From the NCBI GenBank assembly GCA_905215395.1, contig CAJMQA010000028.1:1-18303 (forward strand): 18,303 nucleotides of DNA, in the 5' to 3' direction. The translations under genes were made by a program, and so were the position numbers. The stretch comes from an uncultured bacterium. Lineage in GTDB: Bacteria; Bacteroidota; Bacteroidia; Bacteroidales; Marinifilaceae. How positions within the stretch are numbered: position 1 is the first letter of the stretch; each line of letters opens with the position of its first letter. Under the pieces are notes generated by a model. The model had not been told where the DNA came from, searched no databases, and saw only the letters and a list, made by a program, of their open reading frames with translations. Shown here in pieces: positions 16,758-18,303 of this stretch.

Positions 16758-17267
16758 GTGTTAGATGAACTAAAACATTGGCATGCTTTATTTACTGCCT
16801 CCCGGGCGGAAAAGAAAGTGCGGGATCGGTTGATGGAGCAGGGTATAGAGTGTTTCCTGCCGGTGCAGACGGTGGTGAGGCAGTGGACATACAGGAAGTC
16901 GCGGGTGGTGGTGCCGGTGATTGCGGGGATGGTTTTTGTGAGGGTGACGAGGCAGGAACGGGTGAAGGTGTTGCAGACGAAAGGGGTTGTAGCGTTTTTG
17001 AGGTTGAGGGGAGGAGTTGGGCCGGCGGTGATTCCGGACCGGCAGATGGAGACTTTTCGTTTTCTGCTGGATTTTTCAGAGGAAGCGGTGGAGATGATCA
17101 ATGAGGAGGTCGGGGTAGGGGATTTGGTGGAGGTGGTGAAAGGACCGCTGAAAGGAATGGAGGGAGAGCTGGTGAAGTTTAAGGGAGAAACGAAAGTGGT
17201 GGTCAGGATTGATATGCTGGGATGTGCTTCAGTGAATATTCCGGCAAGTTTTGTGCAAAGACTGTGA
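16758..17267 (+). CDS. upxY: UpxY-type NusG-family transcription antiterminator
   Basis: The 169-residue protein is the normal length for UpxY. The NGN domain covers about residues 7-107, with HWHALFTASRAEKKV, GIECFLPVQTVVRQW and a GMVFVRV strand. A KOW motif follows at about 121-150 (GDLVEVVKGPLKGMEGELV). In Bacteroides, UpxY proteins bind elongating RNA polymerase and allow read-through of the leader of their own capsule operon. Normally upxY is the first gene. Here it is second to last, 2 nt after the gnu-like gene, with no room for a promoter of its own. GTG at 16758 is the only sensible start, as no in-frame ATG precedes the domain. The coding strand is purine-rich (many GTG, GAG, GGG), unlike the AT-rich sugar genes, so its origin or constraint differs. 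Confidence 0.92.
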   Translation: MLDELKHWHALFTASRAEKKVRDRLMEQGIECFLPVQTVVRQWTYRKSRVVVPVIAGMVFVRVTRQERVKVLQTKGVVAFLRLRGGVGPAVIPDRQMETFRFLLDFSEEAVEMINEEVGVGDLVEVVKGPLKGMEGELVKFKGETKVVVRIDMLGCASVNIPASFVQRL

Positions 17268-17277
17268 AATCGATGAA

Positions 17278-17799
17278 ATGATAAATAATGAACGAATGAA
17301 AAGGTTTTCAGTTTGTTACGATAAGTTTTGTCTTGCCAGGTTCGATCTGGCGAGTGATGAAGGAAATGAAATGGTGAGGGGTGAGAAGTTGGGAGCATTT
17401 GAGATGTATGTGCTGGGGATGTGGAATGATGGGATGGTGGTGACTATGAAGGAGTATGATGAAGAGTCGGAGGAAAATCGATTTATATTGCTGGTTCCGG
17501 ATGGGAGTGAGCAGTTGATGACTTATTCCCTGGAGAAGGGATTTGTGGTGCAACATTACCGAAGGCCTGGAGAGGGACGGTTGAAGTATTTGCTGGAATT
17601 TATGCGGGGGCTGGAGTATAAGGGGTATAAAGGATATGAGGAATATGATGAGGAGGAAGATATGATTTTCGGTATTGTGCGGGTCGGTGAGAAATCCCTG
17701 ACTTATGGTGGAAAAAATTTGCAGGAAGTGAAAGCCGATTTCATTCAAAAGATTGAACAAGAGATGATGTCAGTGCCCAATTGCGGTTCCGACAACTGA
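17278..17799 (+). CDS. Unrecognised acidic protein downstream of upxY
   Basis: I do not recognise this protein. From ATG 17278 (MINNERMKRF) it has 173 residues; ATG 17296 (MKRFSVCYDKF) is equally possible, and a TTG at 17251 would overlap upxY. It is soluble and acidic, with no membrane span or signal peptide. The N-terminal half alternates short beta-like stretches (FCLARFDLA, MYVLGMWNDGMVVTMKEYDE, ENRFILLVPDG). A Tyr/Glu-rich stretch follows at 17617-17661 (YKGYKGYEEYDEEED). The end (MIFGIVRVGEKSLTYGGKNLQEVKADFIQKIEQ) faintly recalls the small beta-beta-beta-alpha units of HicB-like antitoxins. Codon use matches upxY, the gap is 10 nt, and the terminator follows within about 50 nt, so it is co-transcribed. 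It occupies the place of upxZ in Bacteroides loci but does not resemble UpxZ as I know it. Confidence 0.75.
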   Translation: MINNERMKRFSVCYDKFCLARFDLASDEGNEMVRGEKLGAFEMYVLGMWNDGMVVTMKEYDEESEENRFILLVPDGSEQLMTYSLEKGFVVQHYRRPGEGRLKYLLEFMRGLEYKGYKGYEEYDEEEDMIFGIVRVGEKSLTYGGKNLQEVKADFIQKIEQEMMSVPNCGSDN

Positions 17800-17850
17800 G
17801 ACCGGTTGATTTTAATCTATAAAGGTCGCAATAGTTGCAGAATTTATTAT

Positions 17851-17882
17851 TCCCCTGATTTGTTAAAAATCAGGGGAGTTTT
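17851..17882 (+). terminator. Rho-independent terminator of the polysaccharide operon
   Basis: TCCCCTGATTT (17851-17861) and AAATCAGGGGA (17867-17877) are exact complements. They form an 11-bp stem with a GTTAA loop, followed by G and a T-rich run (TTTTATTTATT). The hairpin lies 51 nt after the stop of the last operon gene. It is the only strong intrinsic terminator I see in the window and marks the 3' end of the transcription unit. Confidence 0.9.
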
Positions 17883-18086
17883 ATTTATTGCCGGTACTCC
17901 GTTCCGTAGATTGTTTTTATCCGCAAAACAAAAAGTTCGAATTATGCAAATGGTTTATATGGGAATGGCATTGGTCAATGCGGTCAGGGAAATCCGGCCT
18001 GTTTAGAGACAGGTTTGTTACTTTTGGGATTTCCTGTGGTGTCTTTGAGTGAAGATTGTATTATCTTTGGAAGAAATTACAAACAT
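17883..18086 (+). other. Non-coding stretch with several inverted repeats
   Basis: No credible gene lies between the terminator and the CYTH gene. A 66-codon open frame (17806-18006) runs straight through the terminator stem and starts with TTG, so I do not accept it. The stretch holds GCATTG-GT-CAATGC (17968-17981), GGAAATCC (17988-17995) paired with GGATTTCC (18027-18034), and, nested between these, CCTGT (17998-18002) with ACAGG (18009-18013). A folded RNA or regulatory site is possible; I recognise no known riboswitch or small RNA. Confidence 0.45.
18062..18069 (+). promoter_or_regulatory. Possible Bacteroidales -7 promoter box (TATCTTTG) for the CYTH gene
   Basis: TATCTTTG fits the Bacteroides primary sigma-factor -7 consensus TAnnTTTG and lies 17 nt before the ATG at 18087, which would give a short leader. 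The -33 element (TTTG) is not at the ideal distance: the nearest copy at 18044-18047 leaves a spacer of only 14 nt. The call is therefore moderate. Confidence 0.45.
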
Positions 18087-18303
18087 ATGTCACAGGAAAT
18101 TGAACGGAAATTTCTGATAAAGGGGGAGTTTAAATCTCAGGCAATCCGGTCTGTAAGAATTATGCAGGGATATCTTTCTTCTGTGCCGGAACGTACGGTA
18201 CGGGTACGGATAAAGGATGGCAAGGGGTATCTGACGATAAAAGGGAAGGCTGATGCAGCGGGTGTTTCCCGTTACGAATGGGAAAAAGAGATTCCGGAAG
18301 CAG
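18087..18303 (+). CDS. CYTH-domain protein (triphosphate tunnel metalloenzyme), 5' part only
   Basis: The ATG at 18087 opens a frame that runs to the window end (72 codons). It starts MSQEIERKFLIKG, the ExExK signature of CYTH proteins (here EIERK), and continues with IMQGYLSS, RTVRVRIKDGKGYLTIKGKA and YEWEKEIP, the basic and acidic strands that line the triphosphate tunnel. Single-domain bacterial CYTH proteins hydrolyse inorganic triphosphate or related nucleotides. The gene stands alone after a terminator with its own likely promoter and has nothing evident to do with polysaccharide synthesis. It probably marks the conserved chromosomal flank of the locus. The C-terminal half lies beyond the window. 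Confidence 0.9.
   Translation, partial: MSQEIERKFLIKGEFKSQAIRSVRIMQGYLSSVPERTVRVRIKDGKGYLTIKGKADAAGVSRYEWEKEIPEA

Noticed and set aside
16778..17104. 108-codon Gly-rich open frame overlapping upxY in another + frame
   Set aside because: The low-complexity Gly/Glu/Asp content comes from reading G-rich codons out of frame. It lies wholly inside upxY.
16742..17398. 218-codon open frame on the minus strand opposite upxY
   Set aside because: It is Pro/Ser/Thr/His-rich, an artefact of the purine-rich coding strand. The + strand encodes a clear NGN-KOW protein across the same bases.
17308..17760. 150-codon minus-strand open frame opposite the unknown acidic gene
   Set aside because: It is His/Leu/Ile/Pro-rich and looks like a mirror of GAG/ATG-rich coding sequence. 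The + frame has the same codon style as upxY and is placed within the operon.
17806..18006. 66-codon + strand open frame after the last operon gene
   Set aside because: It starts with TTG, contains the whole terminator hairpin, and shows no recognisable protein features.
1..18303. CRISPR arrays, tRNA or rRNA genes, insertion sequences
   Set aside because: I saw no regularly spaced repeats, no tRNA-like cloverleaf with a CCA or TψC-type motif, and no transposase reading frame. Mobility is suggested only by composition.

Overview
The window looks like the distal part of a surface-polysaccharide (capsule or O-antigen type) biosynthesis locus from a Bacteroidales bacterium. The reasons are an UpxY-type NusG antiterminator, almost no Shine-Dalgarno sequences, low and uneven GC, and glycosyltransferase, Wzx and Wzy families typical of Bacteroides-like capsule loci. 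I cannot name the genus. Every convincing gene is on the + strand. Most are separated by 0-15 nt or overlap by one base (TAATG/TGATG), so the region reads as one long transcription unit. It begins upstream of the window and ends at a strong intrinsic terminator at 17851-17882.

Layout. Bases 1-169 hold gene scraps. Bases 179-10733 are very AT-rich and encode the repeat-unit module: Wzx flippase, a VioA/WecE-type sugar aminotransferase, a left-handed beta-helix acyltransferase, a WecF (GT56)-type 4-amino-4,6-dideoxyhexose transferase, an asparagine-synthetase-like protein with a degenerate glutaminase domain, an EpsG-type Wzy polymerase, two GT4-like glycosyltransferases and a WbpI/WecB-type 2-epimerase. 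After a 93-nt gap the composition changes. Bases 10827-16755 encode a second module: a bi-domain oxidoreductase (MDR plus Gfo/Idh/MocA), a heparinase II/III-family protein without a signal peptide, a WbuB-type glycosyltransferase and a Gnu-type Und-PP-GlcNAc 4-epimerase. Bases 16758-17799 hold upxY and an unrecognised acidic protein, both purine-rich on the coding strand. Beyond the terminator lie about 200 nt of non-coding DNA and the start of an unrelated CYTH-domain gene.

How the genes may work together (inference). A WecA-like enzyme outside the window would make Und-PP-GlcNAc, which Gnu would convert to Und-PP-GalNAc. The glycosyltransferases would extend the repeat unit with a 2-epimerised N-acetyl sugar and a 4-acetamido-4,6-dideoxyhexose (aminotransferase, acyltransferase, WecF-like transferase). 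The AsnB-like protein may form an amide on a uronic acid. Wzx would flip the unit and Wzy polymerise it. The most unusual points are upxY at the 3' end of its operon, the unknown gene behind it, the glutaminase-dead AsnB homologue, and the oxidoreductase/heparinase pair of unknown chemistry.
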